Below, in pieces: positions 41,361-50,251 of a DNA stretch of 64,000 bases. The DNA is taken from NCBI GenBank assembly GCA_964487915.1, contig CAZASN010000005.1, positions 1 to 64,000 on the forward strand, in the 5' to 3' direction. A program made the translations under genes and the position numbers. The number at the start of each line of letters is the position of its first letter. The stretch's first letter is position 1. Under the pieces are notes generated by a model. That model saw nothing but the letters and a program-made list of their open reading frames with translations, made no database searches and was not told the origin of the DNA. This stretch comes from Proruminimicrobium sp964487915. GTDB lineage: Bacteria; Elusimicrobiota; Endomicrobiia; Endomicrobiales; Endomicrobiaceae.

Positions 41361-42330
41361 AAAAATTACGGGATTATTGTCGCAAAATTATACGAGAAAA
41401 AGTTTCTTAAAGATTTTTGCGGCGGCTTTATCGGCGGTTTTATTTTCAACGATGAAAACTAAAAAAATATTTGCGGCCGGAACTAAAAAAATAAATCCGA
41501 GACCAGGCAGAAAAATATCAACGAATTACGACCTTGTCTCCGTTCAGGGAGACAATATTCCGTTGATGGCGAAAAAACTTATTGACGAGCTTGGGGGCAT
41601 CCAGAAGTTTGTAAAAAAAGGAGACGTCGTAGTAGTTAAACCTAATATGGGATGGAACAGAACACCCGAATATGCGGCAAATACAAATCCGGAATTGGTG
41701 GCCGCCGTTGTAAAAATATGTCTGGAAGCCGGAGCAAAAAGGGTAAACGTATTTGACAATACATGCAACGAAGAAAAGATGTGTTACAAAAATTCCGGCG
41801 TAGAACAAGCGGCTAAAAAAGCCGGAGCCAATGTTTATTTTATGGATTCTTTCAGATATTTATCCGGAAATTTTCCGGAAGGTTCGTCCATGGACGATTA
41901 TCCGGTTTACGCCGATGCGGTAAACTGCGATTGTTTTATAAATATGCCGATAGCAAAAACGCATGGACTTGCCGGATTAACGCTTTCAATGAAAAACCTT
42001 ATGGGAGTATGCGGAGGCAACCGTTCAACAATGCATTGGAATATAGATAAAAAACTTGCCGAAATGCTGGCTTTTATAAAACCGGATTTGAATATTATCG
42101 ACGGATACAGGATATTGACCGCAAACGGTCCCAGAGGCGGAAATTTGTCGGACGTAAAAAAAATGTCAACGGTTATAGCCTCAACTGATGCCGTTCTTGC
42201 CGATGCTTATGCAGCAAAACATTTATTTGATATGAACCCCAAAGATATTTCACATATAAATTTTGCCGCCGAAACAGGACTCGGAAATATAAATATTAAT
42301 TCGGCAAAAATTAAAAAGATTAAAATATAA
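41353..42330 (+). CDS. DUF362-domain protein with Tat-like signal
   Basis: The product has 325 residues from ATG 41353, which has GGAGG five bases upstream. 'YTRKSFLKIFAAALSAVLF' near residues 14-32 resembles a Tat signal with Arg-Lys in place of Arg-Arg. The rest is DUF362: 'GDVVVVKPNMGWNRTPEYAANTNPELVAAVVKICLEAGAKRV', 'INMPIAKTHGLAGLTLSMKNLMGVCG', 'IIDGYRILTANGPRGG'. DUF362 proteins often accompany iron-sulfur redox proteins. Direct linkage to tatC on one side and a NapH/NapG-like protein on the other supports an exported redox role. Confidence 0.82.
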   Translation: MIKKITGLLSQNYTRKSFLKIFAAALSAVLFSTMKTKKIFAAGTKKINPRPGRKISTNYDLVSVQGDNIPLMAKKLIDELGGIQKFVKKGDVVVVKPNMGWNRTPEYAANTNPELVAAVVKICLEAGAKRVNVFDNTCNEEKMCYKNSGVEQAAKKAGANVYFMDSFRYLSGNFPEGSSMDDYPVYADAVNCDCFINMPIAKTHGLAGLTLSMKNLMGVCGGNRSTMHWNIDKKLAEMLAFIKPDLNIIDGYRILTANGPRGGNLSDVKKMSTVIASTDAVLADAYAAKHLFDMNPKDISHINFAAETGLGNININSAKIKKIKI

Positions 42331-42374
42331 ATCAGAAGCTGAGAAACTTGGCAGTTTGGAAACTTGGTAAAAAG

Positions 42375-43856
42375 ATGAAAATAAAGACGATAAAAAGAAT
42401 AACCCAAAGTTTTATATTTGTCTTAATATGTCTGGCGTTTTGGTATTTGAGATATCCTCTGATCGGTTGGTTTAATCCGGTATATTTTTTTCAACTTTCG
42501 CCTCTTGCGGCGGCAGTCTCGTTTTTTTTGATGCCGCTTCTTCTGATATCGGCCGGCTTGATAATTTTTACTTTTATATTCGGAAGAATTTTTTGCGGAT
42601 GGATATGCCCGTACGGAACGATTATGGACGCAATTTCTTTTTTCTTGAATTTTTTTAAAAAGTATAACGAAAATTCTCCCAAACCTTTAAAATCAAAATA
42701 TTTTTTGCTTGCAGTTTTAATAATCCTTTCTTTTTTCGGATTTCAATTAATTTATTTGTTTGAACCGGTAACTGTTTTTGCCAGAGCTTTTTATTTTACG
42801 ATTTATTCTTTTAAAAATAATCTTCTTACGGATTTATTTTATAAACTCATGTCCGCAAATCCCGGAGCGGTCGTTGAGGGCATTTACAGCGTATTTAAAA
42901 GTTCAATAATAGAAAACAGGCATGTTGTTTTTAATAACAGCCTGATAACTTTTATTTTTTTTGCGGTTCCGCTGTTTTTCGTTTTTTTCAAAAGAAGATT
43001 CTGGTGCAGATATATATGTCCGCTGGGCGCATGTCTTGCGGCGGTTGCAAAATTTTCTTTATTGAAAAGAAACAGCGGTATTTGTTCGTCAGGATGTTCC
43101 GGATGCGTTTCTCAATGCAGGATGAATGCGATAAAAAAAGATAATTCTTATGTGCCCCAGGAATGCATAGTATGCGGAGACTGCGTGAATATTCCGTGCG
43201 GTAAAAAATCAAAATTTACTTTTTCGTTTCCTTTTAAAATACAAAGCGAAAAAAATGCGTACGGCGCAGGCGTTACAAGAAAAGATTTTATTTTATGGTC
43301 TGCCGCAGCCGTTACTTTATTTTTTTCAAAGAAAGTTTTTGCAAAAGAGCAAAGAAACGTAATAAGGCCGCCGGGTTCTTTAGAAGAGGATTTATTTAAA
43401 CAAAAGTGCATACGCTGCGGAAATTGCATAAAAGTGTGCGTTACAAACGGGCTTCAGCCGGTTTTATTTGAAACCGGACTGGACGGCGTTTGGACTCCGA
43501 AACTTGACGCAAATACCGGATACTGCGAATATGAATGCGTATTGTGCGGAGAAGTTTGTCCTACGCAGGCAATAGAAAAATTATCGGAATCTCTTAAAAA
43601 AGAAACAAAAATAGGCATAGCCAAAATTCAAAAAGACATATGCGTTCCATGGAGAGACGGATTAGAATGCCTTGTTTGCGAAGAACACTGCCCGGTTGCT
43701 TCAAAAGCGATAAAACTTCAAAAAATCACTGTAAACGGAAATGAAGTTCAAGCTCCTTACATAGAAGAAGAACTCTGCGTCGGCTGTTCTATATGCGAAA
43801 ATAAGTGTCCGGCATCAAACAATAATAAAAAAGGAATTGTTATTGAACCTATTTGA
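42375..43856 (+). CDS. NapH-NapG-like polyferredoxin fusion, membrane bound
   Basis: The product has 493 residues from ATG 42375; a TTG at 42348 in the same frame is less likely. The N-terminal half is NapH/MauN-like: several helices with 'GRIFCGWICPYGTIMD' and 'RRFWCRYICPLGACLA', then two 4Fe-4S motifs ('CSSGCSGCVSQC', 'CIVCGDCVNIPC'). Near residue 308 a second Tat-like stretch 'TRKDFILWSAAAVTLFFSKKVFA' leads into a NapG/MauM-like region with four more clusters ('CIRCGNCIKVC', 'CVLCGEVCP', 'CLVCEEHCP', 'CVGCSICENKCP'). It probably moves electrons from the quinone pool to the outside. Confidence 0.82.
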   Translation: MKIKTIKRITQSFIFVLICLAFWYLRYPLIGWFNPVYFFQLSPLAAAVSFFLMPLLLISAGLIIFTFIFGRIFCGWICPYGTIMDAISFFLNFFKKYNENSPKPLKSKYFLLAVLIILSFFGFQLIYLFEPVTVFARAFYFTIYSFKNNLLTDLFYKLMSANPGAVVEGIYSVFKSSIIENRHVVFNNSLITFIFFAVPLFFVFFKRRFWCRYICPLGACLAAVAKFSLLKRNSGICSSGCSGCVSQCRMNAIKKDNSYVPQECIVCGDCVNIPCGKKSKFTFSFPFKIQSEKNAYGAGVTRKDFILWSAAAVTLFFSKKVFAKEQRNVIRPPGSLEEDLFKQKCIRCGNCIKVCVTNGLQPVLFETGLDGVWTPKLDANTGYCEYECVLCGEVCPTQAIEKLSESLKKETKIGIAKIQKDICVPWRDGLECLVCEEHCPVASKAIKLQKITVNGNEVQAPYIEEELCVGCSICENKCPASNNNKKGIVIEPI

Positions 43857-43881
43857 CATTGATATATTAACTGTTTATAAT
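43853..43881 (+). promoter_or_regulatory. Consensus promoter of the LPS operon
   Basis: TTGACA (43853-43858) and TATAAT (43876-43881) with a 17-bp spacer, both perfect. The -35 box overlaps the TGA stop of the upstream polyferredoxin gene. The leader of about 70 nt before hldD contains CAATA/TATTG hairpin potential followed by eight Ts (43896-43927), which may act as an attenuator. Confidence 0.75.
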
Positions 43882-43958
43882 AAATACAATATGCGGCAAT
43901 AGTTATTGGAGATTATTGTCTTTTTTTTGTTAAAATATTTTAAAATAAGGAAAAAATT

Positions 43959-44918
43959 ATGATAATACTTACGGGCGGCGCCGGTTTTATAGGAAGTTGT
44001 TTCCTTTGGAAACTTAATCGTGAGAAAATTGACGATGTTTTAGTGGTTGATCATCTTGACGAAAGCGAAAAATGGAAAAACCTGGTAGGTAAAAAATACA
44101 GGGATTACATGCAGAAACAAACCTTTCTTGATTTGATCAAGGAAGGAAAAATTCAAAAACCCGAAGCCGTAATTCATCTCGGAGCATGCAGTTCAACTAC
44201 GCTTACCGATGCAAATTATTACGTTTATAACAATTTTGAATATTCAAAAACTCTTGCTTTATGGGCAATGGAGTTAAAAGTTCCCTTTATATACGCTTCA
44301 TCCGCGGCTACGTACGGAGACGGAGAAAACGGATACGACGATAAGTCGGATCTTGACAAACTTGCCCCGCTAAATATGTACGGTTATTCAAAACATATGT
44401 TTGATTTGTGGCTTTTAAGAAATAAACATATTGATAAAACGACAGGAATAAAATTTTTCAACGTGTTCGGACCTAACGAATATCACAAAGGTTCAATGAA
44501 AAGCGTAATTTGCAAAAGTTATGATGATGTCGCAAAGAAAGGATTGATGAAACTTTTTAAGTCATATAAAGAAGAATTCGGACACGGCGACCAACAGAGA
44601 GATTTTATATATATAAAAGACGCAGTTGAAGTAATGTGGTTTTTAATGAACAATCCTAAAAAAACGGGTATTTATAATTTGGGAACAGGCAAAGCAAGAA
44701 GCTGGAATGATATTGCAAACGCGATGTTTTCGGCTGTCGGCAGGAAATCAAACATTGAATATATAGAAATGCCGGATATCCTTAAGGAAAAATACCAGTA
44801 TTTTACTCAGGCGGAGATGTCAAAAATAAAAGAAGCCGGATGCAAACATAAGTTTTTGTCTTTGGAAGATTCCGTAAAAGATTATTGTTCATATTTAAAG
44901 AATAAATCATATTTATAA
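43959..44918 (+). CDS. hldD: ADP-L-glycero-D-manno-heptose 6-epimerase
   Basis: Makes ADP-L-glycero-beta-D-manno-heptose for the LPS inner core. The product has 319 residues of extended SDR type: 'GGAGFIGSCFLWKLN' binds NADP, 'VIHLGACSSTT' and 'YASSAATYGDG' contain the Ser, 'YGYSKHMFD' the catalytic Tyr/Lys, and 'FFNVFGPNEYHKGSM' is typical of HldD. First gene of the operon, RBS AAGGAAAA. Confidence 0.93.
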   Translation: MIILTGGAGFIGSCFLWKLNREKIDDVLVVDHLDESEKWKNLVGKKYRDYMQKQTFLDLIKEGKIQKPEAVIHLGACSSTTLTDANYYVYNNFEYSKTLALWAMELKVPFIYASSAATYGDGENGYDDKSDLDKLAPLNMYGYSKHMFDLWLLRNKHIDKTTGIKFFNVFGPNEYHKGSMKSVICKSYDDVAKKGLMKLFKSYKEEFGHGDQQRDFIYIKDAVEVMWFLMNNPKKTGIYNLGTGKARSWNDIANAMFSAVGRKSNIEYIEMPDILKEKYQYFTQAEMSKIKEAGCKHKFLSLEDSVKDYCSYLKNKSYL

Positions 44919-44958
44919 AATTTATTAATATGTTCCGCGAAAACAGGAGAACAAAAAA

Positions 44959-45951
44959 ATGCAAGACAAATTACTTTCAATGATACCGGCTCTGCAGAAA
45001 CAGGCCGTATTGGTTGTCGGAGATACGATGGTTGATAAGTTTATATGGGGGAAAGTTTCAAGAATTTCTCCCGAAGCTCCGGTTCCAGTCGTTGAAGTTT
45101 CAAACGATACCGAGACTCTGGGCGGCGCAGGAAACGTCGCAAGCAACATAACGTCGCTTGGCGCGACGGCATATTTAATTACCGTTATAGGGGACGACGT
45201 TAACGGATTAAATATGAAAAAAATGCTGGACGAAAAAAACATAAATCATGATTTTGTGGTTGTAGACAAAAACAGACCGACCACCATTAAAACAAGAATA
45301 ATAGCTTCACATCAGCAGGTTGTCAGAGTCGACAGAGAAGTTAAGGGAACTTTTTCTCCTTCAACGGAAGATGCGATTATCAAAAATATAGAAACGGTAA
45401 TTCCAAAAGTAGGCGGAATAATAATTTCTGATTACGCAAAAGGCATAGTCGTTCCGAAAGTTTTAAAGAAAATAATTGCTATCGCAAAAAAAAGAAATAT
45501 ACCGGTAACTGTTGATCCGAAAGTTGAAAATTTCAGACAGTATAAATACATAACATGCATGACTCCCAATACAAAAGAAGCTACCGAAGGCATGAATGCA
45601 AAAAATATAAATACGGATGAAGATATAGCGGTACTGGGCAAAAGAATACTTAAACTTTTAAAATCGGAATCGGTGCTTATCACGAGAGGCGAGAAGGGAA
45701 TGACTCTGATAGAAAAAGACAATAAAATAACGCACATACCGACAAGAGCTAAAGAAGTTTACGACGTAACCGGCGCAGGCGATACTGTTATAGCCACAAT
45801 GACGCTGGCTCTGTCGGCTAAGTTTAATTTTGTTTCTGCCGCCGAAATTGCCAATTTTGCTGCCGGACTTGTAGTCGCAAAAGTCGGAACGGCCACAATA
45901 ACGGCTCAGGAATTGAGAGAAAATATAAAGGATTTTTACAGAAAAAAATGA
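44959..45951 (+). CDS. D-glycero-beta-D-manno-heptose-7-phosphate kinase
   Basis: PfkB-family kinase domain corresponding to the N-terminal half of HldE (RfaE1). The product has 330 residues. 'VVGDTMVDKFIWGKVSRISPEAPVPVVEV' and 'LGGAGNVASNITSLGA' bind the sugar; 'DVTGAGDTVIATMTLAL' holds the catalytic Asp. The adenylyltransferase half of HldE is absent, so a separate RfaE2 must be encoded elsewhere. RBS 'acaggag'. Its stop overlaps kdsB (ATGA). Confidence 0.9.
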   Translation: MQDKLLSMIPALQKQAVLVVGDTMVDKFIWGKVSRISPEAPVPVVEVSNDTETLGGAGNVASNITSLGATAYLITVIGDDVNGLNMKKMLDEKNINHDFVVVDKNRPTTIKTRIIASHQQVVRVDREVKGTFSPSTEDAIIKNIETVIPKVGGIIISDYAKGIVVPKVLKKIIAIAKKRNIPVTVDPKVENFRQYKYITCMTPNTKEATEGMNAKNINTDEDIAVLGKRILKLLKSESVLITRGEKGMTLIEKDNKITHIPTRAKEVYDVTGAGDTVIATMTLALSAKFNFVSAAEIANFAAGLVVAKVGTATITAQELRENIKDFYRKK

Positions 45952-46676
45952 AAACGGCTGTTATAATTCCGGCAAGATACGCTTCAACCAGATTTCCGGG
46001 CAAACCTTTAGTTTTGATTCAAGGAAAGCCTTTGATTCTGCATGTCGCGGGAAAAGTTTCAAAATGCAAAGGCGTTGACGGCGTATTTGTCGCTACAGAC
46101 GACAAAAGAATATTTGACGCCGTAAAACAGGCGGGTTTTAACGTTTATATGACGCCGGTAAATTTAAAAAGCGGAACGGACAGAGTCGCTTTTGTCGCAG
46201 GTAAATATTTAAAAAAATTTGATGTTTTTATAAACGTTCAGGGCGACGAGCCTTTAATAGACAAAAAACTTGTTGAAAAGATGGTTGACCGGTTTAAAAA
46301 AGACAGAACCGTTGAATATTTAACGGCGGCTTATAAGATGAAACCTTCAGATGATATAAACAATCCTAATACGGTAAAAGTTGTTTTTGACCGCGATATG
46401 AACGCGATTTATTTTTCAAGATATCCCATACCGTATTTGAGGGATAAAAATGCCAAAACGGATTATTATAAACACATAGGCGTTTACGGATACAGACGCA
46501 AATTCGTTTTAAATTTTGCAAAAACAAAACAAACTACTTTGGAAAATGCCGAATCATTGGAACAGTTAAGGGCTTTGGAAAACGGTAAAAAAATAAAAAT
46601 AATACTTTCAACAAAAGATTTAAAAGACGTTAACGTGCCGGATGATATAAAACAAGTTGAAAGTTTATTGAAATAA
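45948..46676 (+). CDS. kdsB: CMP-Kdo synthetase
   Basis: Activates Kdo with CTP (3-deoxy-manno-octulosonate cytidylyltransferase). The product has 242 residues. 'IIPARYASTRFPGKPLVLIQGKPLI' is the CTP-binding start, 'VFVATDD', 'INVQGDEPLI' the metal region, and 'YKHIGVYGYRRKFVLNF' near the C-terminus. Coupled to the heptose kinase by a 4-bp overlap. Confidence 0.93.
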   Translation: MKTAVIIPARYASTRFPGKPLVLIQGKPLILHVAGKVSKCKGVDGVFVATDDKRIFDAVKQAGFNVYMTPVNLKSGTDRVAFVAGKYLKKFDVFINVQGDEPLIDKKLVEKMVDRFKKDRTVEYLTAAYKMKPSDDINNPNTVKVVFDRDMNAIYFSRYPIPYLRDKNAKTDYYKHIGVYGYRRKFVLNFAKTKQTTLENAESLEQLRALENGKKIKIILSTKDLKDVNVPDDIKQVESLLK

Positions 46677-46718
46677 AAATTATAAAGCATGACAGAAAAA
46701 TAGTATAATAGAGGAAGA

Positions 46719-47540
46719 ATGAATATTAAAGTTAAAATTTCAGATAAAGTGGCCCTTGCAAACGATTTGCCGTTATCGGTTATTGCCGGACCGTGCGTTA
46801 TTGAAAACAGAAAAGAAACGATTGAACTTGCCGCAAAATTAAAAAAAATATGCGTCGGCAGAAATATTAATTTTATTTTTAAAGCTTCTTACGATAAAGC
46901 AAACAGATCCTCAATAGATTCATTCAGAGGTCTCGGTATTGAAGAAGGTCTTGAAATACTTTCGGAAATAAAGAAGAAATTAAATATTCCGGTTTTAACT
47001 GACGTTCACTGCGTTTCGGAAGTCAATATTGCCGCTAAAGTAGTTGACGTTATTCAAATTCCGGCGTTTTTATGCAGACAGACCGACTTGGTCGTAGCCT
47101 GCGCCAAAACGGGGCTGCCGGTAAATATCAAAAAAGGGCAGTTTCTTGCTCCGGAAGATATGCTGCAGGTTCTTAAAAAAGCAAAAGTGTCCGGAAATAA
47201 TAAACTTACTCTTACGGAAAGAGGAGCAAGTTTCGGATATCATAATCTTGTTGTTGATTTCAGAGCTATAGAAATTATGAAACAATTCGGTTATCCGGTT
47301 GTTTTTGACGCGACTCACAGCGTTCAAAAACCCGGAGGACTCGGAGATAAAAGCGGCGGAGACAGGCAGTTTGTGTTGCCTCTGGCAAAAGCGGCCGCGG
47401 CAGTCGGCGTAGCCGCTATTTTTGTTGAAGTTCATAAAAATCCCCAAAAAGCTCTTTCGGACGGAGCCAACAGCATAGATTTAAAAATGTTTAAAAATAT
47501 GCTTGATACGGTGTGCAAATTGGACAAGGCCGTAAAGTAA
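46719..47540 (+). CDS. kdsA: Kdo-8-phosphate synthase
   Basis: Condenses PEP with arabinose 5-phosphate. The product has 273 residues in a TIM barrel. 'VIAGPCVIENRKETIELAAKL', 'FKASYDKANRSSIDSFRGLGIEEGLEIL', 'LTDVHCVSEVNIAAKVVDVIQIPAFLCRQTDL', 'NIKKGQFLAPEDM', and 'FDATHSVQKPGG' are all conserved. The substrate isomerase KdsD is not in the cluster. RBS GAGGAAG. Confidence 0.95.
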   Translation: MNIKVKISDKVALANDLPLSVIAGPCVIENRKETIELAAKLKKICVGRNINFIFKASYDKANRSSIDSFRGLGIEEGLEILSEIKKKLNIPVLTDVHCVSEVNIAAKVVDVIQIPAFLCRQTDLVVACAKTGLPVNIKKGQFLAPEDMLQVLKKAKVSGNNKLTLTERGASFGYHNLVVDFRAIEIMKQFGYPVVFDATHSVQKPGGLGDKSGGDRQFVLPLAKAAAAVGVAAIFVEVHKNPQKALSDGANSIDLKMFKNMLDTVCKLDKAVK

Positions 47541-47562
47541 AATAAGAGATGCGGAGTTTAAA

Positions 47563-47778
47563 GTGCCAAAAGAAAAATATGAACAAGAAGATGAAAAATA
47601 CAGTTGGAAGCCTGATTTCAAATGGCTGTTTAAGACATTTATCTTTGTATATGTTTTTGTGATAATTTTATTTTTTTTACTGAATTTTTTGTTGAAACCG
47701 TATATGAGGCAAAGACCGGCTGAAATAACTCCGTGGCTGGATAACAATAAAACGGAAAACGTTTCGGAGCGTAAATGA
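47563..47778 (+). CDS. Small single-span membrane protein in the Kdo/Lpt operon
   Basis: The product has 71 residues, starting with GTG (GGAG upstream). A charged N-terminus 'PKEKYEQEDEKYSWKPDFKW' precedes one helix (about 23-45) and a short tail. I recognise no family. The position between kdsA and kdsC, overlapping kdsC by 4 bp, suggests a role linked to LPS synthesis or transport, which is inference from context only. Confidence 0.6.
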   Translation: MPKEKYEQEDEKYSWKPDFKWLFKTFIFVYVFVIILFFLLNFLLKPYMRQRPAEITPWLDNNKTENVSERK

Positions 47779-48314
47779 AAAAATATTCTTCCAAAATTTT
47801 ATCGGCCGCAAAAAACATAAAACTGATTGCAACTGACATAGACGGCGTTTTAACGGCCGGAGAAGTTATACTTCTTGAAAATAACGAAGAAATAAAAATT
47901 TGGAACGTTAAAGACAGGGCGGCAATAGCATATATTAAAAAACATTTGCCTGATGTAAAATTCGCATGGATTACGGGAAGACAGTCAAAACAGGTAAGAT
48001 TAAGAGCCCAAGAATTAAAAATTGATTATTTGATTCAGTCCTGCGACGACAAAAAACAGGCTCTTATAAAAATTGCTAAAAAAACCGGAATTGATTTGAA
48101 ACAGACTGCATATATCGGAGACGATATTATAGATATAGGAGTTTTGAAATCGGCGGGATTATCCGTATGTCCGGCGGATGCGGCTGACGACGTTAAAAAA
48201 AACGTATTGTATGTGTCTGCTTACGAAGGCGGAAAAGGCGTTTTAAGGGAAGTATGCGAAATAATATTAAAATCAAAAGGCGAATGGGATAAAGTTTTAA
48301 AATATTATTTATGA
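47775..48314 (+). CDS. kdsC: Kdo-8-phosphate phosphatase
   Basis: The product is a 179-residue HAD-family phosphatase that dephosphorylates Kdo8P. 'LIATDIDGVLTAGEV' is the DxD motif, 'WITGRQSKQVRLRAQEL' motif II, 'YIGDDIIDIGVLKSAGLSVCPADAADDVK' motifs III/IV. The tail 'GKGVLREVCEIIL' is typical of KdsC. Overlaps lptC by 4 bp. Confidence 0.93.
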   Translation: MKKYSSKILSAAKNIKLIATDIDGVLTAGEVILLENNEEIKIWNVKDRAAIAYIKKHLPDVKFAWITGRQSKQVRLRAQELKIDYLIQSCDDKKQALIKIAKKTGIDLKQTAYIGDDIIDIGVLKSAGLSVCPADAADDVKKNVLYVSAYEGGKGVLREVCEIILKSKGEWDKVLKYYL

Positions 48315-48832
48315 AAAAAAATATTTTTTTCTTAATTTTTCTTTTAGTATCAACATGTTTTACGTCGTCTTGTAAAGAAGAAGAATCAATAATAGAAGAA
48401 ACTCCGCCGACAACCGAACAGACAATTGAAAAGTTTATAGTAACGGAAACTCAGGACGGTAAAATAAAGACAATTCTTGAAGCGGAATCCGCAATAATCG
48501 ACGACAATGAAAAAAAGGCTTATCTGACTCTTCCAAGAATTAAGTTTTATGAAAACGGCAAATATACTTCCATACTTGTTGCGGAATCCGGAGAAATCAA
48601 TCTTGAAACGAATGACGTTAAAGCTTTGGGAAAATGCACTGTTGATACGGTAAAAAACGAATACCTTCAGACAAGAGACATATCTTACGACGCCGTAAAA
48701 AAAATCATATATTCAAACAGCGATATTAAAATAACAAGAGACAAAGAGGTTATTTACGGCAGCGGATTCAAATCGGACATAAATTTAAACAATATTACGG
48801 TAAAAAAACAGAGGGTTATAATTGACAAATAA
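48311..48832 (+). CDS. lptC: LPS export protein LptC
   Basis: The product has 173 residues. The N-terminus is a signal with a lipobox-like 'TSSCKEEE', so it may be a lipoprotein rather than the single-span form of E. coli. The body follows the LptC beta-jellyroll pattern: 'YLTLPRIKFYENGKYTSILVAESGEINLETNDVKALG', 'NEYLQTRDISYDAVKKIIYS', 'KEVIYGSGFKSDINLNNITVKKQ'. It passes LPS from LptB2FG to LptA. Place between kdsC and lptA supports the call. Confidence 0.85.
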   Translation: MKKNIFFLIFLLVSTCFTSSCKEEESIIEETPPTTEQTIEKFIVTETQDGKIKTILEAESAIIDDNEKKAYLTLPRIKFYENGKYTSILVAESGEINLETNDVKALGKCTVDTVKNEYLQTRDISYDAVKKIIYSNSDIKITRDKEVIYGSGFKSDINLNNITVKKQRVIIDK

Positions 48833-49499
48833 ATTTTATATGCTGATTCCGTTATGTTTTATTTTTAGTTTTGCATATGCCGGAGAAAGCAAAGAACAAA
48901 CCATAATTACAGGCGATGAAATGCATATGAATAAAAAAGAAGCTATAACGGTTGTAAAAGGCAGCGGAAAAGTTGTAAGAGGGAATAAAATTATAGAAGC
49001 CGATACGATAACATATTCGGAAAAACAAAATCAGATTGACGCTGAAGGTAACGTCCGTTTTTTTGATACGGAGAAAGACGGAAGCAAAATAAAAGCGGTT
49101 TCGTCAAGCGCAACGTATAATACCGAAAAATCAGACGGCAGACTGTGGGGCGGCAATCCGTCTATTGAATACAATATAAAAAATTCTACGGATATAGTTT
49201 ATATGTATGCGGATACTTTTTATCTTGATAAAGATTTTGAATCAGCAAGAGCTTTGTCAAACGTTAAGATTATTTCGTCTTCCGGCACGCTGACGGGAGA
49301 TAACGCAAGGGTAAGCAAGAGCGACAATACGTTATTTATGCATAAAGATATCGTCAGACCTAAAATAACGGCTTATCAAGACGATAAATACGCCGAATTT
49401 GAATCCGACGAGCTTTATTTGTTTTATGACACGAAAACCGTAAAAATGGATAAAAACGTCAAGGGAAAATTTATAATGAATACTACAGAGGTAAAATAA
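48822..49499 (+). CDS. lptA: LPS periplasmic bridge protein LptA
   Basis: The product has 225 residues. TTG at 48822 is taken as start because GAGGG lies about six bases upstream; ATG 48840 is an alternative. Signal peptide about 1-20 ('SFAYA'). The OstA-like body has repeated beta strands: 'AITVVKGSGKVVRGNKIIEADTITYSEKQNQIDAEGNV', 'SSGTLTGDNARVSKSDNTLFM'. It forms the filament that carries LPS across the periplasm. Overlaps lptC (11 bp) and lptB (1 bp). Confidence 0.88.
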   Translation: MTNKFYMLIPLCFIFSFAYAGESKEQTIITGDEMHMNKKEAITVVKGSGKVVRGNKIIEADTITYSEKQNQIDAEGNVRFFDTEKDGSKIKAVSSSATYNTEKSDGRLWGGNPSIEYNIKNSTDIVYMYADTFYLDKDFESARALSNVKIISSSGTLTGDNARVSKSDNTLFMHKDIVRPKITAYQDDKYAEFESDELYLFYDTKTVKMDKNVKGKFIMNTTEVK

Positions 49500-50218
49500 T
49501 GATATTATCCGCGCATGCGCTTCATAAAAAATATAAGCATAGAATGGTTGTAAACTCTGTCAGCATAAAAGTTTCTCAGGGTGAAATAGTCGGGCTTTTG
49601 GGACCTAACGGAGCCGGTAAAACCACGACGTTTTATATGACCGTCGGATTGATAGAACCTTACGACGGCAATGTTTATCTTGATGATAAAGATATAACTT
49701 ACGAACCGATGTACAAAAGAGCAAGAGCGGGAGTAGGGTATTTGCCTCAGGAATCTTCAATATTCAGAGGATTGACCGTTGAAGAAAATCTTATGGCTAT
49801 AGCCGAAATGCTTCCGATATCAAATAAAGAACGTCAAAAAAAAGTAGATTCTCTTCTTTCTGATTTCGGATTAAACAAATTAAGAAAACAAATCAGCACG
49901 ACTTTATCCGGCGGAGAGAGAAGAAGATGCGAAATTGCAAGAGCATTGGTAAACGATCCTAAATTTTTATTATTGGATGAGCCGTTTGTCGGCATTGATC
50001 CCATAACCGTAGCCGATATACAGCAGATTATTTCAAAATTAAGGGATAAAGGTCTCGGGATTTTGATAACCGATCATAATGTCAGGGAAACTTTGGAAAT
50101 AATAGACAGAGCCTATATTATTTATGACGGGAAAATATTACTTGAAGGAAGCGCTCAGGATTTAATTAACAGTCCGGAGGCTAGAAAAGTATATCTCGGC
50201 GAAAATTTTAAAATGTAG
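49499..50218 (+). CDS. lptB: LPS export ATPase LptB
   Basis: The product is a 239-residue ATPase for LptB2FG. Walker A 'GPNGAGKTT', 'YLPQESSIFRGLTVEENLMAI', signature 'LSGGERRRCEIARAL', Walker B 'FLLLDEPFVGIDP', His switch 'ITDHNVRETL'. The C-terminal 'EGSAQDLINSPEARKVYLGENFKM' is the typical LptB tail. LptF and LptG are not encoded in the window. Confidence 0.95.
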   Translation: MILSAHALHKKYKHRMVVNSVSIKVSQGEIVGLLGPNGAGKTTTFYMTVGLIEPYDGNVYLDDKDITYEPMYKRARAGVGYLPQESSIFRGLTVEENLMAIAEMLPISNKERQKKVDSLLSDFGLNKLRKQISTTLSGGERRRCEIARALVNDPKFLLLDEPFVGIDPITVADIQQIISKLRDKGLGILITDHNVRETLEIIDRAYIIYDGKILLEGSAQDLINSPEARKVYLGENFKM

Positions 50219-50251
50219 TTTCAAAAAACTCTTGCCGTCAGGTCTTATAAA

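Noticed and set aside
43896..43927. Terminator of the polyferredoxin gene
   Set aside because: The hairpin lies downstream of a perfect promoter whose -35 box overlaps the stop codon, so it is within the hldD leader; its stem is only five pairs and it is mentioned only as a possible attenuator.
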